Below are positions 61,879 to 64,000 of a DNA stretch of 64,000 nucleotides, piece by piece. The first letter of the stretch is position 1; every line of letters begins with the position of its first letter. The notes under the pieces are model-generated. The model did not search any database, was not told the origin of the DNA, and saw nothing but the letters and a program-made list of their open reading frames with translations. Origin of the DNA: an uncultured Planctomycetaceae bacterium (GTDB lineage Bacteria; Planctomycetota; Planctomycetia; Planctomycetales; Planctomycetaceae); assembly GCA_903858815.1 (NCBI GenBank), contig CAIOKE010000119.1, forward strand, positions 57,481 to 121,480, given 5' to 3'. The position numbers and the translations under genes are program-made.

Positions 61879-63420
61879 ATGCATCTGAACATTTCACAAC
61901 AGATGAGAATGAGCCAGCAGATGAAGCTGGCTCCGCGGATGATCCAGTCCATGGAGATTCTGCAGCTGAATATGATGGCTCTGAATGAACGGATCGAACA
62001 GGAACTGGTAGAAAACGTCACTCTCGATCGGCTGGAAAAAGACGCTGATGGGTTGCCAACCGGCGGCGAACGCGACGCGGATGGCGACGGTGCTGACCCC
62101 ACCTACACCGACCGCTTGCCCGGTGAAGCCCCTGAACCTCGTAAAGACGTGGAAAACCGCGAACTGGTTGTCGGCGACGAATCCAACAATCAGTCCGATT
62201 TCGAACGACTGGTCGAAATTTCGTCCGACTGGCCTGAAGACAATGTTGGCTTCGGTGGTTCCCGCGCCTCGGCTGGTCAGATCAGCGACGAAATGGATCG
62301 CCAGCACGATGTCATGTCCAACATGATGGCTCGGCCGCAATCCCTGCACGAACATCTGCTTGAACAGTTCTCGTTCTACTCCCTCGAATCCGCACAACGA
62401 CAATTCGGCGAATACCTGATTCAGCACCTCGACTACAACGGTCGACTGCAAAGCATGCTGGCCGAAATCCTGCAGCAGTTCAATCGGCTGTACGGCTACC
62501 AGCTGACCATGGCTCAGGCTGACGAAGTCCTGAAGATGATCCAGCAGCTGGAACCGGCAGGTGTCGGTGCTCGCGATCACCGCGAAATGCTGCTGCTGCA
62601 GGTACACGACAGCATGCCATTCCACGATGTCGTGGAAACTCTGATCCGCGATCACCTCGAAGATATCGCCCTGAATCGCCTGCCTCTGATTCAGCGATCC
62701 ACAGGATTCTCGCTGGAACTGATCAAGATCGGTATCGAGCAGATTCAGACGCTGAACCCCTATCCCGGACGCGGGTTCGAACAGCGACCGGTACAGCGAG
62801 TCACCCCCGACCTGATCGTGGAGCCTGACGACCACGGACGGTATGTCGTGCGTGTGCTTGATGAATACATTCCGGAGCTGCGGATCAGTCCCCGGTATCT
62901 GCAGATGCTGAAGGACAATCCTTCCCAGGAAACAAAAGACTGGATCCGCCGCAAAGTCGAATCAGCGAAGTGGCTGATCGATTCCATTGAGCAGCGCTAC
63001 GCAACCCTGCGCAAAGTGGCTCAGGAAATCATTGATCATCAGCACGAGTTCCTTGAAGTCGGTGACGAAGGAATCCATCCGCTGAAGATGCAGCAGATCG
63101 CAGACCGCGTTGGTGTGCACGTCACAACCGTGTCCCGCGCCGTGGATGAAAAATGGATCCAGACGCCTCGCGGCCTGTTTCCTCTCAAACGATTCTTCGG
63201 TGGCGGTACTCATACGGCCGACGGCGATGAAGTTGCATGGGACACAATCCGCGTCAAACTGCAGGAACTGATCGACGGGGAAAACAAGAACGAACCCCTC
63301 AGCGATGATGACCTCGTCAGAAAACTGGAATCACAGGGCATCCGCCTTGCCCGCCGCACCATCACCAAATATCGCAAACAAATGCGGATCCCCAGCTCAA
63401 GACAACGCCGCGAATATTAA
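61879..63420 (+). CDS. rpoN: RNA polymerase sigma-54 factor (RpoN)
   Basis: The 513-residue sigma factor has the three expected parts. Region I is a Gln/Met/Leu-rich activator-interacting stretch (1-50; [20 protein letters not shown]). An acidic, variable region II follows (about 55-125). The core-binding and DNA-binding domains include [47 protein letters not shown] (HTH part) and a near-perfect RpoN box ([12 protein letters not shown], near 491-502) before IPSSRQRR. It recognises -24/-12 promoters and needs an AAA+ activator. The usual partners (hpf, rapZ, PTS-Ntr) are not adjacent. A tandem repeat array follows. Confidence 0.97.
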   Translation: MHLNISQQMRMSQQMKLAPRMIQSMEILQLNMMALNERIEQELVENVTLDRLEKDADGLPTGGERDADGDGADPTYTDRLPGEAPEPRKDVENRELVVGDESNNQSDFERLVEISSDWPEDNVGFGGSRASAGQISDEMDRQHDVMSNMMARPQSLHEHLLEQFSFYSLESAQRQFGEYLIQHLDYNGRLQSMLAEILQQFNRLYGYQLTMAQADEVLKMIQQLEPAGVGARDHREMLLLQVHDSMPFHDVVETLIRDHLEDIALNRLPLIQRSTGFSLELIKIGIEQIQTLNPYPGRGFEQRPVQRVTPDLIVEPDDHGRYVVRVLDEYIPELRISPRYLQMLKDNPSQETKDWIRRKVESAKWLIDSIEQRYATLRKVAQEIIDHQHEFLEVGDEGIHPLKMQQIADRVGVHVTTVSRAVDEKWIQTPRGLFPLKRFFGGGTHTADGDEVAWDTIRVKLQELIDGENKNEPLSDDDLVRKLESQGIRLARRTITKYRKQMRIPSSRQRREY

Positions 63421-64000
63421 GCAGTCACTGGCCCTGACGCCGAGCACAAAAAGGTATCCCGAGCATTCCTGCTGGGCCCCGTACTGCAAAAACACGATGT
63501 TTTTCAATGAACTGAAGTCGATTTGACGGCCTCATCCGACTTGTGTCCCTCGCGTCAGATCTTCCCGCATTCCAATGTCACGCTGGAATTGTCTCCCAAT
63601 TCGGCGGGAGCCTCGCCCTCCCGAAGGGGGACTTCACTGGGACCACCGAGCACTAGCTCGGTAACGCAAATCCAACGCCCTTCGGCTCGGCAGGAGCCTC
63701 GCCCTCCCGAAGGGGGACTTCCCTCGGACCACCGGGCACCAGCTCGGTAACGCAAATCCAACGCCCTTCAGCTCTGCAGGAGCCTCGCCCTCCCGAAAGG
63801 GAGTACTTCCCCGGGACCACCGAGCACCAGCTCGGTACCGCAAATCCAACGGACCTTCGGCTCTGCAGGAGCCTCGCCCTCCCGAAGGGGAGAACTTCCC
63901 CGGGACCACCGAGCACCAGCTCGGTACCGCAAATCCAACGCCCTTCGGCTCTGCAGGAGCCTCGCCCTCCCAAGCCTGCCACGTCTCGCCCTCCCGAGGG
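63421..64000. other. Non-coding tail of the window
   Basis: About 180 bp after rpoN hold nothing recognised. From 63603 to the window edge it is a tandem repeat array (separate feature). Reading frames on both strands stay open through the array and give GRGSCRAE- and REGEAPAEP-like peptides, which follow from the repeat sequence and need not be genes. Confidence 0.6.
63603..64000. repeat. Tandem array of 86-89 bp structured repeats
   Basis: Units begin at about 63603, 63689, 63775, 63864 and 63952 (the last cut off by the window end). Each unit holds GGCAGGAGCCTCGCCCTCCCG, AAGGGGGACTTCC, GGACCACCGAGCACCAGCTCGGT with its perfect ACCGAGC/GCTCGGT hairpin, and CGCAAATCCAACGCCCTTCGG. The last CCCTTCGG can pair with CCGAAGGG of the next unit, so every junction can also fold. 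Most variation is single-base changes and short indels. Two of the modules recur in interspersed repeat copies A and B. The true array may be longer to the right. Confidence 0.92.

Noticed and set aside
61894..62835. 313-codon open frame antisense to rpoN
   Set aside because: Shadow of the sigma-54 gene; all RpoN landmarks are on the + strand.
63555..63982. Open frames on the - strand of the tandem array giving GRGSCRAE and REGEAPAEP peptides
   Set aside because: They arise from translating the repeat units in different frames; no start, ribosome binding site or family supports them.
63603..64000. Possible CRISPR array
   Set aside because: The whole 86-89 bp unit is conserved; there are no unique spacers between short repeats and no cas genes.
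1..64000. tRNA, rRNA and riboswitch genes
   Set aside because: No cloverleaf, rRNA core or known riboswitch motif was recognised by eye; a covariance-model search would be needed to exclude them.

Overview
The window looks like a chromosomal segment of a planctomycete (Planctomycetota). The evidence is its gene families: paired DUF1549/DUF1553 and DUF1501 proteins, several formylglycine sulfatases, Tat-type Gfo/Idh/MocA oxidoreductases, an ASPIC/UnbV FG-GAP protein, a large membrane Ser/Thr kinase, and a bacterial microcompartment (BMC) operon of the Planctomycetes-Verrucomicrobia (PV) type described in Planctopirus (Planctomyces) limnophila for fucose/rhamnose breakdown. No rRNA, tRNA, transposase, integrase, phage gene or CRISPR array was recognised.

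Layout. 1-7.1 kb: sugar and sugar-acid genes (partial lactonase, UxaA-type dehydratase, hydroxypyruvate-isomerase-like protein, aldo/keto reductase, MFS transporter) around a C45-type acyltransferase/hydrolase. 7.5-14.2 kb: a BON-domain exported protein with a clear terminator, a DUF1549/DUF1553 protein and a transmembrane Ser/Thr kinase. 14.6-23.5 kb: the BMC operon, all on the + strand, in the order DeoR regulator, PduL phosphotransacylase, two BMC-H shell proteins, acetate kinase, BMC-P, CoA-acylating aldehyde dehydrogenase, BMC-P, a tagged protein with RpiB-like motifs, BMC-P, class II aldolase, lactate/malate-type dehydrogenase. 23.6-29.7 kb: two Gfo/Idh/MocA oxidoreductases, an N-acyl-D-amino-acid deacylase-like amidohydrolase and an FG-GAP protein. 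30-36.8 kb: an interspersed repeat locus, then a metal-type RND efflux module with two small His/Cys-rich exported proteins. 36.9-42.3 kb: an alpha/beta-hydrolase-like exported protein, a subtilase, a second copy of the interspersed repeat and an unrecognised exported protein. 42.6-53.6 kb: a + strand cluster of two sulfatases, DUF1549/1553, DUF1501, WD40, a beta-lactamase-like fusion and a second DUF1501. 53.6-61.4 kb: a compact - strand cluster of thiolase, RND adaptor, RND permease, PQQ-propeller protein and a small membrane protein. 61.9-63.4 kb: rpoN (sigma-54). 63.6-64.0 kb: a tandem array of 86-89 bp structured repeats running off the window.

How the genes work together. In the BMC operon the aldolase would release an aldehyde (lactaldehyde for fuculose- or rhamnulose-1-phosphate). 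The acylating dehydrogenase turns it into an acyl-CoA, PduL into an acyl-phosphate, and the acetate-kinase homologue recovers ATP. The shell proteins enclose the volatile aldehyde, and short amphipathic encapsulation helices are visible on PduL, the aldehyde dehydrogenase, the RpiB-like protein (all N-terminal) and the aldolase (C-terminal). The least explained cargo is the 233-residue RpiB-like protein at 20589-21290, whose catalytic loop is degenerate. The sugar-acid genes at 0.8-7 kb could feed a parallel oxidative route, which is inference. The sulfatase/DUF1549/DUF1501 cluster fits the planctomycete habit of degrading sulfated polysaccharides, but its substrate cannot be read from sequence.
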